Source: Heterostelium multicystogenum (Eukaryota; Evosea; Eumycetozoa; Acytosteliales; Acytosteliaceae). Taken from it: a stretch of 64,000 bases of DNA. Within the stretch, counting starts at the first letter, position 1, and the number at the start of each line of letters is the position of its first letter. The position numbers and the translations under genes were made by a program. Shown in pieces: positions 1 through 10,542 of this stretch. Location of the stretch: NCBI GenBank assembly GCA_003667245.1, contig RCNN01000046.1, positions 62,001 through 126,000 of the forward strand, written 5' to 3'. The notes beneath the pieces are model-generated. The model saw only the letters and a program-made list of their open reading frames with translations, ran no database searches and was not told where the DNA came from.

Positions 1-1385
1 AAATCGTGGGAACGACGCACCAAGTATGCTCGAATGTAGTTTGCAACAAGTGGGTTTCCGATACCACGAATCATCTGATTGATTCTAGTGACTACCTCTT
101 GTGGAGCGGTGTTGGGATCACCCTCGATGAACTCGTAGCATCGCAAAATAGCAATCTCAATGTAGAGACGTGGCAAGAGCTCACGAATCGAAGCGATCTT
201 GTAGAACCAATTTCTGCATGTTTCTTTAGCTTGCTCAATATAGATGTGTTCATTACGCTTGGTTGGATCTTTGTCCTGACTCGATTTGATACGTGACTGA
301 ATTCTCTCATATACCATATTACCAAAAGTATCCAATATCTCAGTTGCAATCACCCATTTACTTGGATAGAATTTAATCAAAGATGTGTCATTCATAATTT
401 TTGCTGTCTACAAGTGAATTGAACAAGATGTAAGTATTCGAGCTTAAACATCACAAGTTAGTGACAGTAGTTAGCATTCTCTACATACTTGGATGGCAAT
501 CTTCAAGGAACGTAACACGCTCTTCGGCGTTCCAGGCTTTAATCAACTCTGAATAGAGAGTTTCGAGATCCATAATAATGTCGGGTTGAGTCAGTTGTGT
601 AGTTTGTTTCTCTTCTTTATCTTGCTCCAATTCCTCGAGAATCTTGTTTAATCTATTAAGTGAAATCTTGACTTTTCCAGATGTTCCTGTTGACATGAAA
701 GACTGAATGAATGAATTGATTGGTTTAGTAAATGTCCTCTTTGGAATTCCATTATCAATTCATTCACTTACCACTTGAATGGGTAATGATTCATCGGTTG
801 TATATTGTTGTAAAATACCAGGCTTCATGGTTGCCCATGGGATATAGCTGTCATCGTAATATGCTGCCTTTTGTGAGCTGTTCTTGATAGTGTTGAGACC
901 ACCCATTGCGGCAATCGACGATGCCAATGGGTCGTTGACGTTTGTTTCATTGGCAGCTCTCGATAGAGGATCAGCAGCAGCCAATGGGTCATCATTAGTG
1001 ACTGGAGTGCTGCCAGCCACACTCAAATTCTTCATTGCACCAGTCAATTGTTTGGAAGCAGCAGATCCAGCAGTAGAAGCACCAGAAGTTGCCGAAGGAG
1101 CATTCAAAGGATGTCTATCAACTTCTCTTCCAACCAGTTTCTTTCCTTCTTTATCATAGTTTCTCTGTACTAGTACGCTATCATAACATTCAAAGTAAGC
1201 ATACTAAATCATCATCAATGGTATAAAAGTCATATTGCTATCTATCATCATTAACGAATCTGAACTGATCAGCTCAGTCCTATGATGATCACTACTTACT
1301 ATTGAGGTGCCTGTTGTTGTTGCTGTTGCTGCTGTTGTTGTTGTTGCTCTTGAGGAGCAGGCTTCGCAGCTGATTTGTCAGTCAT
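1..1385 (-). CDS. vps35l: VPS35L (C16orf62-like), Retriever/Commander subunit, 5' part
   Basis: This is the N-terminal part of VPS35L, the large scaffold of the Retriever complex that recycles membrane cargo from endosomes together with the CCC complex. Exons read by phase are 1300-1385, 772-1177, 489-702 and 1-403, all on the minus strand; the gene runs off the left edge. The short first exon starts at ATG 1385 and encodes a poly-Q stretch. Exon 2 carries the disordered DPLAAADPLS-type region followed by a YIPWATMKPGILQQYTT-like block that matches the family. The last exon holds FYPSKW, ILDTFG.MVYERI and the diagnostic AKETCRNWFYKIASIRELLP and MIRGIGNPL motifs. Splice phases are 2, 0 and 1. 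The exon 1/2 acceptor (at 1178) and the 489/403 junction were chosen because only they keep the frame. I recognised the family from memory of the human protein. Confidence 0.88.
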
Positions 1386-1677
1386 ATTATATTCTATAAC
1401 TATATGTATATAATTAGTATTACAATATAATATATAGCTTTAGTAGTAGTTGTTGTAGTAATGAATTCAGTAAGTGTGATTACTACTTTAATAAAAAATT
1501 AGATAGATTTTTTTTTAAAGAATGAAAAAGCAAACAAACAGACCACCAAGCATGAAAAATGGATGTTTTTTTTAAATTTTGGAATATTCCTATGATTAAT
1601 CTGGCTGCTTGTTTCAATTTCAAGTGTATTATTAGTAGTAGTTAGAAATAGATTAATTAGGAGGTAGCAGTTAAGAC
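1386..1677. promoter_or_regulatory. Divergent intergenic promoter between VPS35L and AP4S1
   Basis: These 292 bases separate two start codons that face away from each other (1385 minus, 1678 plus). The stretch is A/T-rich with a T run near 1509-1516 and another near 1567-1572, the usual look of dictyostelid promoters. No other gene is visible. That it acts as a shared bidirectional promoter is inference from geometry only. Confidence 0.5.
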
Positions 1678-2477
1678 ATGATTAAATTCTTTTTGTTGGC
1701 TAATAGGCAAGGCCAAATCAGACTATCGCAATATTACGAGAATATTCCATCAGAACAGAGACCAACCATTGAAGCTGAACTCATCAGAAAATGTGTAGCA
1801 AGAAATGCATCTCAAGTAACTAACTCATTTTTATATTACTGGTCTTTACTATAATTGGAATTGAACTAACTATTTTATAGTGCTCTTATATTGAATATAA
1901 TTCATATAAGATCATATATAGGAAGTACTCTTCTCTATACTTTATAGTTGGTGTCGATAATTCAGAGGTATTGTATCCTATTGTCTTGTCTTTTGTCTTG
2001 TCTTGTTAATAAATCAATCAAAACAACAATAGCAACAATACTAATTTGATTAATAATAACTAAACTTTAGAATGAATTAGCTATATTAGAATTGATACAC
2101 AACTATGTAGAGATACTGGATACTTCATTTGAACAAGTTGTATGTATTATTTTATATATTCAAAGCTTATCAGTAAGATTGATTGAATACAGTACTAATA
2201 TTAATATTGATTGATATTGATTCTTATTAAAGTGTGAATTAGATGTATGATATGCTAAATTCTATTAATTTAATTTCAAGATATTTTACTAACCTATTTA
2301 CATTATTATTGGATTCATTGTCATCTTGTCTGGCCATTAATCGATCAATAGATTATGTTCCATATTGATAAAGCACATTTTATATTGGATGAAATGATAT
2401 CAAATGGCAATATTGTAGAGATTTCAAAGAATGCTATATTGGATTATGTTAATCTAATGACATTAACTGATAGATAG
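1678..2477 (+). CDS. ap4s1: AP-4 complex sigma subunit
   Basis: This is the small sigma subunit of the AP-4 adaptor, which sorts cargo at the trans-Golgi network without clathrin. Five exons join in phase 0: 1678-1815, 1881-1967, 2071-2139, 2233-2244 and 2352-2477, giving 143 residues, the length expected for sigma-4. The product starts MIKFFLLANRQGQIRLSQYY and contains SYIEYNSYKIIYRKYSSLYF, the IVGVDNSENELAILELIHNYVE core and ELDIMFHIDKAHFILDEMI, the longin-fold signature of sigma subunits. The GCIVE-like segment near the end (NGNIVE) fits sigma-4 rather than sigma-1/2/3. Exon 4 is only 12 bases long and encodes four residues (CELD); without it the conserved helix would be broken. Its neighbour VPS35L is also an endosomal sorting factor. 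Confidence 0.9.
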
Positions 2478-4373
2478 CTCAGTTTGAAGCCGCTCCACAT
2501 AATGGCAATAGGAGTGGATCAATCGAAATGTGAAAGCAGGATGAATTATATACCCAATAGATATTTAGAATTACAGGATGTCACTTGGGGAATCAACAGC
2601 AATTATACGGACAGATGGAATAGATTAAATGATGGACGGGTTTTTCCAGTCATTTTGAGGAATTGGTATTCATTAATTACTTTTAAATTAAACTTTAATC
2701 TATTATCGATTTATTTATATATCAATCATCAGCCAACAGGTCATTCCTGTCAATCACACAATCAATTCAATCAATCAATCCAATCAATCAATCAATTCAG
2801 TCAGTTGGTATTTCAAAAGTTAACAGTAAGTCGGACCATCCAATTCCATCTATTAGTTGACTGTCCGGGTCAAATAGTTTTATTAAATATTAGTAATAAA
2901 GAAAACGATAAACAGAATTGAGAATAAGTGATTTAATTAGGATCATTCACAACTTGCTTGGTACCTTGCATTTGTGGGTGTGGGTGGTGTGTTAGCTGTG
3001 CAAGTAGCCATCCCATCATGAGTAGAAAGATTATACAAGCTATATCTTAAATAAGTAATTATAAAATTTAATACAAATCATTATTATTATAATAATGTTT
3101 GATTGGTTCCAATCTGCCTATCTAGTCAATCAAATCAATCAAGTAAATAAACTGGGTATTGCTAATACCAATAAGGTAAACAATGAAACTACAAATCACT
3201 TACTCCATTCAACAGTAATTCTATTTCCAATTGTTTTGGATAGTACTCTATAGTATAAAAAAGTATAGAATAGTAATGCTTATAATTGGTTTTATCCTTT
3301 GGCTGATGTCAAGATGGAAGACTATTTAAAATTAAAAGCTAATTCCAATGTTATAGCCATATACATATCCCTCACACTATGACAATTGTCTTGTTGTTAT
3401 TGTTGTTGTTTAGGGTGGTTGTAGAAAATTGAAAGTACAACACACTTAATATATTTATCAATTTAACATCCAATGATTGTGTGCTGTGTTGCGTATAAAT
3501 ATATTATATACATTATAACTATACCACCTGGTGATAAAAAATTAATATATGTATTTGTATGTGTGTGTTATGTATGTGTTGGAGTAATGCAATAATGATT
3601 CTATTATCCCGCCCCACAGTAATATACTTATACCTATACTATAAATTAAATTTAAAAGTTAATTAAACTCTGGTAAATTAGAAGTGGTAGTGTGATCTCT
3701 TCTTCTATCATATATAGAAGTAGCTCTACAAATTTAAAGAACAACACAACACAACACCCTGAAATAGATGGATAACATTGTATGATGGATTGATGATGAT
3801 GATGATGATTATGATGATATATTATACACATCCATATTTATACCTATCATATATTATATTATATATATATCTTTAGATATATTGTTTTAATTATTTTGTA
3901 ACTTTAGATGTGTTGTTGTTGTTGATGGTTGATTGCTGGGAGGTTATGATTGTTGTGGTTATTTGTTAATGATATGATAGTTAAGCTGATGACAGTTGTT
4001 AGTGGAGAGTGGAATTGAATGAAAATACTGCATTCTCTCTATGATGATGATGATGGATGATGATGAGTGATGATGAAAATAATGATGCCAACAATGATGG
4101 TTTAATGATGTCTTTTCTTTATTTCTTCATACTAGATTCATTCAATTACGTATATGATTACCTAGGTTGGTTCCATCTACAAAGAAGAACTACAGCTGTT
4201 GGTTTTGCTTATTAAATAATTCTTTTCCATTATCATAATTGACAATAACACCAATAGTGTGGACTTTACAACTTATAAATAGAATGAAACATTGTTGTTG
4301 TTGTTGCAATCAGTCAATCCATCAATCAATCAAAAAATTTATTATTTAATTTCTAAAACCTATCTAAATCTAT

Positions 4374-4405
<32 letters not shown>

Positions 4406-4429
4406 TACCATAAATCAAATTGTTAAAAA
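2478..4429. other. Long intergenic region, no gene seen
   Basis: About 1.95 kb of A/T-rich DNA with dinucleotide and trinucleotide repeats (TGA/ATG runs near 3789-3815 and 4040-4075, AATC runs near 2757-2800). Open frames here are short, lack splice-consistent partners and have repeat-derived composition, so none is called. A slightly G/T-rich patch at 2975-3010 has no recognisable structure. The right end is the promoter and leader of the profilin-like gene. Confidence 0.5.
4371..4404. repeat. (TTTA)n tetranucleotide microsatellite in 5' leader
   Basis: About eight tandem copies of TTTA end 25 bases before the start codon of the profilin-like gene. The repeat is visible directly. It may form part of the promoter or leader, and copy number is likely variable. 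Confidence 0.9.
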
Positions 4430-4828
4430 ATGAGTAAAGAAAAATTAATTAAAGATTTCCTTGGAAATGAATTGTTTGCTCATGTCATGGTCATCGGACT
4501 GGATGGAAAGATTTTGGCCTATAATAAGTCTCCACAACAAGGTGAAATTGAACAACTCATGTCCTATATGAAAAAACCAAAGACCAAGAACCACACTATA
4601 AAACTAGTTGGTGAGAAATTTGATATCTGTATCAAAGACAATTCCAAGATCTATGCAAATGGTGATAATAAGAGCTGCATTATCGCCCGTTCTCAGAAAG
4701 CTTATATCATAGGTATTTTCCCAAAGAGATTAGAACTATGCCCAAGAGTTAAATTCCTCGATCAATACTGTGAGACTTTTGATAAACAAGATTATGCAAT
4801 GGATACTACCTTCAAGATTGTCATGTAA
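4430..4828 (+). CDS. Divergent profilin-like protein
   Basis: An intronless 132-residue protein with the layout of a profilin: an N-terminal helix, the strand VMVIGLDGKILAYNKS (compare the profilin AAIIGHDG strand), a central block KLVGEKFDICIKDNSKIYANG matching the region that in profilins reads G-x-x-Y/F-x-x-I-R-x-D-D, then the strand pair CIIARSQKAYIIGIF that corresponds to the profilin V-K-T-x-x-A-I-L-I-G-V strands, and a C-terminal helix. Profilins bind monomeric actin, poly-proline and phosphoinositides. The hallmark N-terminal WQxYVD tryptophan motif is missing (the start is MSKEKLIKDFLGNEL), so poly-proline binding is doubtful. Length fits the family (about 125-135). The nearby CAP gene is also an actin regulator, though not adjacent. 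The fold assignment is moderately secure; function is inference. Confidence 0.62.
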   Translation: MSKEKLIKDFLGNELFAHVMVIGLDGKILAYNKSPQQGEIEQLMSYMKKPKTKNHTIKLVGEKFDICIKDNSKIYANGDNKSCIIARSQKAYIIGIFPKRLELCPRVKFLDQYCETFDKQDYAMDTTFKIVM

Positions 4829-5182
4829 TATTTTGGCTAAAACACCAAAAATATTCTATCTTTTTTGTCAAGATCCTACTTCTAAAATATAGACATTTAT
4901 TTAATTTCAAATCAATCCTGGAATTGAAACAGGAAACAGTTATATTAAAAATTTCACCCGAGAAAATTATAGAACTCAACTTCAAAGTCAATTAAATATT
5001 TAAACTCAAAAGATATTAAAGAAATAATATACACCAACCCAAACCAACCCAACAACCAATCGTCTACAACTTGATTACATTCCAATTATATTAATGAATT
5101 AATATAAATTATTTATTTAAAAAAAAAAATAAAATAAAAAAAAAAGGTTAAAATCTACAGGTATAAAGTGGATATGGATTGC

Positions 5183-7468
5183 TTATAATCCAAAGTCATC
5201 CGAGTCCAACTCATAATCTTCTTCGCCTTCTTCTTCGTCTTCTTCTTCTTCTTCTTCTGCCTCTTCGTCTTGATCATCAAAATCCAATTCATCTTCTTCG
5301 ACAAATTCCCCCTCTGCTTCAAGATTTTCCTTTACTTTACTTTCATCATCTTCAGATCCAAGTGCATTGGAGGTAGTTGAGAGTTTGTTGGTAGTGGAAA
5401 TATCAGAAGCGATTGGTAATTCTGGTGTCGATTCTAATGATGTGGGATGTGCTACAGTGAAGGCGGGTGAATTTGGAACGATGACTGGTTTTTGTGGTTT
5501 GGCAAAGGGTTTAGCTGATGATGAGGTTAGTGGTACTCTAGTGGTAATGCCTGATGATTTTGTTCTTCTGACATAGAATTTATGTGATGGAGCAATGAGA
5601 GCTGGCTTCTTTAATTCTTTTAACTTCTCTTTGATTTCATTGGAAATAGCCAATCTGTTGGCTGCATCTGCAAAGAAAGCAACAGCAGCGCAAGCAGATT
5701 CTTCATTCTCGTAGGTCACAAAGAAATGTCCTTTTTGATCATCTACTCTTCTCTCAACGACTTTTCCATAACGATTGAAAACCTCTAATAGGAAACTAAT
5801 ACGTTTCTTCTTGTAGGACACAATCTTGGAAGGGCTAAGGTACATCTGTTTGGTAGATTGAATGTCGTCAAGTGAAATTCCTCCAACAAAAATCTTTCTA
5901 AGATCGACGGACTGACGGTTGACCTCTTCTCTGTAGAGGGCAGCTTTTTCTTCTGAAGACTGAGCGCGACTTTTTGCATTACGTTTTTTTTGGCGCTCAA
6001 GGAAAGCAAGATAGTTCTTCTGCTTCTCCTCGGCCTTGAGTTTTTCGGCGGCAATTTTCTCTTCCTCTTGCTTTGCAAGGAATGCTTTTCTACGCTTGTC
6101 CTTCTCCTCGAGCTTGGTTGCTTTCTCGTCTAAGAGCTCCTTTTGACGAGCTTCTTTGGCTGCGATCTTTTTGTTGCGCTGTTCTTGTCTGAACAATCTT
6201 TGTTTCTCCTCCTTTTCCTTCTTATCTTTTTCCTTTTGTAATTCTCTTTCCTTTTCGATGATTTGTGCATAACTGCTGGGTCCAGCTGATTTAGTAGCTG
6301 AAGTATTGATAGCGGTCAATACATTCTTTCTTCTGGCCTTTTCTTGCTCTGCCTTGCTCTCTTTATCAAGGATTTGCTGTCTGATTCTCTCTTGTTTCTC
6401 CTTGATTCTTTGATCCAAGAGCATTTGTCTCTCTTTGTTTTTCTCATTGATTTGATTTTGCTTTTCTTGACGCTTCTTCTCCAGCAACTCTTCATTTTCT
6501 TGTTTCTTCTTTTCCAATTGTTCTTTCTTAGCAAGAAAAGATGAATACAAAGATGATGAGGTTGCAGATGAAGTTGTAGAAATTGAATTTGAAGAGGAAC
6601 TGCTAATTGAAGTCTTTGAATTAGAAGAACCAATGGTGGAATATGAGACTACAGGTGTAGATGATGGTGATGATAATTTGGTTGGCAATGGTGATAGTGA
6701 AATTTTAGAGAGTGGAGTAGATAAAGATGATAAGGATGATAAAGATGATTTTGGAACAGTTGAAATCGATGAATAATGTTGATGATGAAAGTGAATATTG
6801 AGTTGTTAATGGTTTTGAAAATAGACTACTTGATGGTCTGGTTGAAGTAGCTGTTGAAATCGATGAAAATGAAGAATATTTAGATGGAGATGACAATGAT
6901 GATAATGCTGATTTTGGTGCAGTTGTAAGGCTAGAAGTGATTGAAGTGGTGGCTGATGGTGTAGCTGTAGGAGCATTAGTTTTGCTGTTGTTATTTTCAA
7001 GTTCCTTTAAATTGTTTGACAATAATTTGACATTGGAATAGGTTGTTTGAAGAGAATCAATAATGAATGATTGATAATCTGCTGGTAATACAGTGTCTGC
7101 TTTCTAGAAATGGAACCAAATCAGGAATGTGTCCAATTTATATTTCTGACTCAAACTAGGTCTCTACTTACTTGTCCATTAATATAGAGATATTGAAAAA
7201 TATCTGGAAAACTATTGGTAGTGATGGCATCACGAATGAACTGATCCAACAATACGATACAAGTTGGCAATTTATAAGCGGTCTTGGCCTTGTAGCCAGA
7301 GACGATGTTGTCGGCTGAGGCAATGAGGTGAGTGCAACGAGAACTAACAGAGAGGTCTACTTGTCCACCGTTGTTCTTGATGAATTTTGTTATTTCATTT
7401 TTCTCACTGAAACTAACATTTGTACCCAAATCCAAAACAATAATACAGTTCTCAAATATTAATTTCAT
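5183..7468 (-). CDS. BRCT - coiled-coil - RRM-like protein with acidic tail
   Basis: The first visible exon (7182-7468) encodes a BRCT domain: IIVLDLGTNVSFSEKNEI, then KNNGGQVDLSVSSRCTHLIA and a C-terminal IVLLDQFIRDAI block. It splices (GTAAGT at 7181, acceptor near 7107) to an S/T-rich linker exon, then to a long charged coiled coil (about 6545-5960, rich in K/E/Q/R). Next comes an RRM-like segment with an RNP2-like IFVGGI near 5894 and an RNP1-like GHFFVTYE near 5720, and a C-terminal tail of almost pure D/E (5183-5300). The linker and main frames differ between 6690 and 6830. Either an intron (GTAGTC at 6827 to CTGTAG near 6655) or a sequencing indel joins them. The frame is open upstream of ATG 7468 to about 7553, so the true start may be further 5'. 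I do not recognise a named family; BRCT plus RRM suggests a nuclear RNA or chromatin role. Confidence 0.65.
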
Positions 7469-7517
7469 CTCTGTATTTTTTTGATCAGGACTGGTGTAAT
7501 GGCGACGATATAGATTG

Positions 7518-7606
7518 TTGCGGTTTGGGCTGAGTTGGGATATTGCGCTGGGGCTGGGTTATTTTGCGCTGAGGGCTGGGTTAAGTTGCGCTGGGGGCTG
7601 GTTGTG
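7518..7606. repeat. Degenerate 21-22 bp tandem repeat
   Basis: Three clear copies of a unit beginning TTGCGCTG and continuing GGGCTGGGTTA start at 7543, 7564 and 7586, with a decayed copy near 7518. The block is unusually G+C rich for intergenic DNA here and lies just upstream of the BRCT gene. In one frame it is open and continuous with the BRCT exon, so it may encode a repeated N-terminal extension or lie in the leader. Confidence 0.7.
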
Positions 7607-8273
7607 GTAGTGGTAGTTTGTGGGTGATGGTATTTATTTGGTCTGGTTTTTGATTAGTTGAATGGGTCGACTATATTTAGTATTAATAATCAGTTGTCAT
7701 ATGAGATGAATATGATATCTAGATCTAGATATTGTTATTACTAATATAATAATAATAATAATTGACTGATGTGAGGAGCTAGTGTTGTATCAGTATGATT
7801 ATTATTAATATTTATTTAATTATCTGTTTTGTTGATGTTGGTGGAGATCCACCCAAAGTGTTTTGAAAATCTAAATTTTTTTGCAAATTGCTCTATTTAT
7901 AAATCTGGTGTGAAGCAATCTATGCCACTCTTGTTTTTTTTCACTAAAATTTTTGAGAAATAAATAAAAAAAATCATTATAATTAATTTCTTCAACATTT
8001 TCAGAGTTTCTTATTTTTTTAAATTTGCTTAAGATGAAGAAATTTCACAAAAATGGTAAAGAGCACATCTTGATTGTGAACGTTTTGAAGTGTAAAATCA
8101 GAGTTATTCCGGCGGCTTAGACAAACTTATATGAAAAACAAGGGTTGAAGTTCAGTTGTAGATTCAATTTGCCAATTGATTGGATGTATCTATTTTGATT
8201 GGACAACTCAGGATATGTTTTTTTTTTGGTTGATATTGTTTTATTTTTTTCTTATATTTTAACAGAAGAAAGT
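7607..8273. other. Intergenic region between BRCT gene and CAP
   Basis: A/T-rich DNA containing the upstream region of the BRCT gene (minus strand) and the 3' flank of CAP (minus strand). Short repeats (ATAATA near 7745-7762) and T runs are present. No gene is seen. Confidence 0.5.
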
Positions 8274-9713
8274 TTAAATGTGGGACATGGATTCAGTGAC
8301 CAATTTAGATCCTTGGACGTGGGTCTTGAATTGCTCTGGGATGGCAATTTCAACCATGTCGTCGTTTTCGGTGGCTCCTGGGATCAAAACGTTCATCTCG
8401 GATGACTTGGAGGAGACGATTTCGGTGGAAAGGGATTCCTTTGACAAGTAGATCTGGGCACCTGAGCACTTGTCGATGGAGATGGATGGAACCTTACCGG
8501 TGACTTGGATCTCGACGGAGGAACAGTTGACGATTTCACAGGAAGCAATGGCATTCTCAAAAACGAGGGCAGTCTTCTTGCAGCTGTCCAAGGTGATGGC
8601 GTTGACCTTACCCTTGATTTGGACAACAGAGTCTGTGCATTGGTAGATGTATACGGTTTGACGTGGATCAGTCTCGGCGATGACGATGCTCTTGTTTCCA
8701 ACTTGGTGCTCGACAGCCCACTTGTTGGACTCCAAAGCAAACTTTGGTGGCTTGGTGACAGCTGGCTTGGCACCGGCAGCAGTGGTGGTGGTCTTTGGCT
8801 TGAGATCATCGGCTCTGACGACGGATGACTTGTTTGGATTGTTCTTTGACTTCATGTCGTTTGTGACCTTCTTGAGACCAGCAGTGACAGCTTCACCTTG
8901 ACCGAGTTGTGAGAAGACAGCAGACATGTCGGCCTTTGGCTTGTTGTCAGTCTCTGGGACAAAGACGGGGGGTGGTGGTGGGGGTGGTGGACCACCAGCG
9001 GATGGAGCTGGGGCGGCTGGGGCTGGGGCAGCACCGAGAGACTTTGGTGCATCAGCACCTCTTGGGTTCCATGTCAATCCAGTGGTGTGGTATTGCTTGA
9101 TATATTTCTGGAGTTCGACGAGGAATGTGTTCAAGTGTTGTACCCAGTCGACTTGATCTTGGTTGACACCCTTGAATTCCTTGAGAATACGATTGGTGTA
9201 GAACTCTGATGAAGCCTTCATTTCAGCAACGTGTGGTCCTGGAGTTGGCTCGACAACGACCCAACTGAGGAATCCAATGCTCTCAGAGATTGCAGAGAGA
9301 TTGTTGAAGAACTTTGATGGTCTGTTAGCATTACGAATTGATTCGACCTTTTGGGCGTGAGTGTTGATTGGAGCAATCAATCCAACCAAAACGTCTTGTG
9401 ATGGTTTCTTGGAGTTGGCAGCAACACCAATCAATGATTTCTCTGAAAGCAAAGCTTGGACTAACTCATCGACTTGTTGTCCCAATGTAGCATCCAACTT
9501 CTTGGACAAATTGACCAATGGTGTAATATGTTGATCCAACAATGATTGGAATTCAGTGACAGCAGCACCGGCTGGAGCGGCAGCGGCAGCAGCTGGAGCG
9601 TTTGATCCACCAGCAGCAGCACCACTGGCCAAAGCCTTTTCAACTGTTTCCAAACGAGCAGTTGCTTGATCCAATCTCTTCAAAAGGTTTTCAAGTGTTG
9701 ATTCCAAAGACAT
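8274..9713 (-). CDS. cap: Adenylyl cyclase-associated protein (CAP/Srv2)
   Basis: A single-exon 479-residue CAP, close to the size known for Dictyostelium CAP. CAP recycles cofilin-bound actin monomers and exchanges their nucleotide, and in the amoeba also links to cAMP signalling. Visible domains in order: an N-terminal coiled-coil segment (LENLLKRLDQATARLETVEKAL), an Ala-rich linker, a helical folded domain (about residues 50-215) with the LSWVVVEPTPGPHV block, a proline-rich segment with eight consecutive prolines (about residue 240) that would bind profilin or SH3 proteins, a WH2-like basic segment, and a C-terminal beta-helix CARP domain (SNKWAVEHQVGNKSIVI, then the repeated VQIKGKVNAITLDSCKK pattern). 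ATG 9713 is followed by the conserved first helix. No truncation or frameshift is seen. Confidence 0.96.
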   Translation of the reverse strand: MSLESTLENLLKRLDQATARLETVEKALASGAAAGGSNAPAAAAAAPAGAAVTEFQSLLDQHITPLVNLSKKLDATLGQQVDELVQALLSEKSLIGVAANSKKPSQDVLVGLIAPINTHAQKVESIRNANRPSKFFNNLSAISESIGFLSWVVVEPTPGPHVAEMKASSEFYTNRILKEFKGVNQDQVDWVQHLNTFLVELQKYIKQYHTTGLTWNPRGADAPKSLGAAPAPAAPAPSAGGPPPPPPPPVFVPETDNKPKADMSAVFSQLGQGEAVTAGLKKVTNDMKSKNNPNKSSVVRADDLKPKTTTTAAGAKPAVTKPPKFALESNKWAVEHQVGNKSIVIAETDPRQTVYIYQCTDSVVQIKGKVNAITLDSCKKTALVFENAIASCEIVNCSSVEIQVTGKVPSISIDKCSGAQIYLSKESLSTEIVSSKSSEMNVLIPGATENDDMVEIAIPEQFKTHVQGSKLVTESMSHI

Positions 9714-10542
9714 GATTGATTTGATTTGAGATATATGAAATTATATTATATATATGATTTTAAAAAGTACTAAAAATGGTAATAATATAATAGCAATGAT
9801 TAGTTTTTGATTTTCAAGAACACACAAACTCAACTACTTTAAATAGGCATTTTGAATTTCAAGATATAATAATTTATAAATCTTTAACCAAAGATATATA
9901 AAATGTAAATATCTATCTATCTATCTATTAATATGTTTACTTACCAAATTTGAATTAAAGATATTTAAATGAAAAAAAAACAAATATATGACAATAATTA
10001 TTGGTTATTATTATTATTATATATTATATTTTAAAGATAATCTACAAAAGTTGGTGATGAGAATGAAAACTAAAGAATAGAGGGTAAAGGATCCAAACAA
10101 TATTTATAATTATGAATGAAATATGAAGAGGATGGCTTTAAATACTAAAAATTGATTTTTTTTTTGGTGTTAATTTTGGTTATGATAAACAGTGAGTGGA
10201 GCAGTACCACCATCACAGCATATTTGGTATGAAGATTTTGTTTGTGTGATTTTTCTTCATCAATTGACTTGAAAATTTTTTTAAACCCACTTTGTGATCG
10301 GATGGGTTTGTTTATTTTTTGTTTGTTTTTTTTTTCAAATTTTCAAACAATTTTTAGCTAAACATGTTCGTAAGTCAAACTGGGTTGATCGATGAAGTTC
10401 CACACTCCCAATTTCACATACTATATTAAATTATAGATATGCAAATCGCGATTTTGCATATCTGAGATATATATATATATATATATTAATAGGCTTTTAT
10501 ATGGGAGATAGATAGGTTTTATATATACTGCTGTTGACTTAT
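9714..10542. promoter_or_regulatory. Upstream region of CAP, long A/T-rich
   Basis: About 830 bases without a gene. It contains an (ATCT)n run (9911-9927), ATT repeats (10003-10024), poly-A and poly-T blocks and an AT dinucleotide run (10465-10484). It serves as the CAP promoter on the minus strand and as the 3' flank of the next minus-strand gene. No specific binding site can be named. Confidence 0.4.

Noticed and set aside
2484..2921. Open frame of about 145 codons after AP4S1
   Set aside because: It begins right after the AP4S1 stop, is driven by AATC/AATTC repeat sequence, lacks domain features and has no orthologue-like block.
8393..9156. Several open frames on both strands over CAP
   Set aside because: They are shadows of the CAP gene, which has full domain similarity in one frame.
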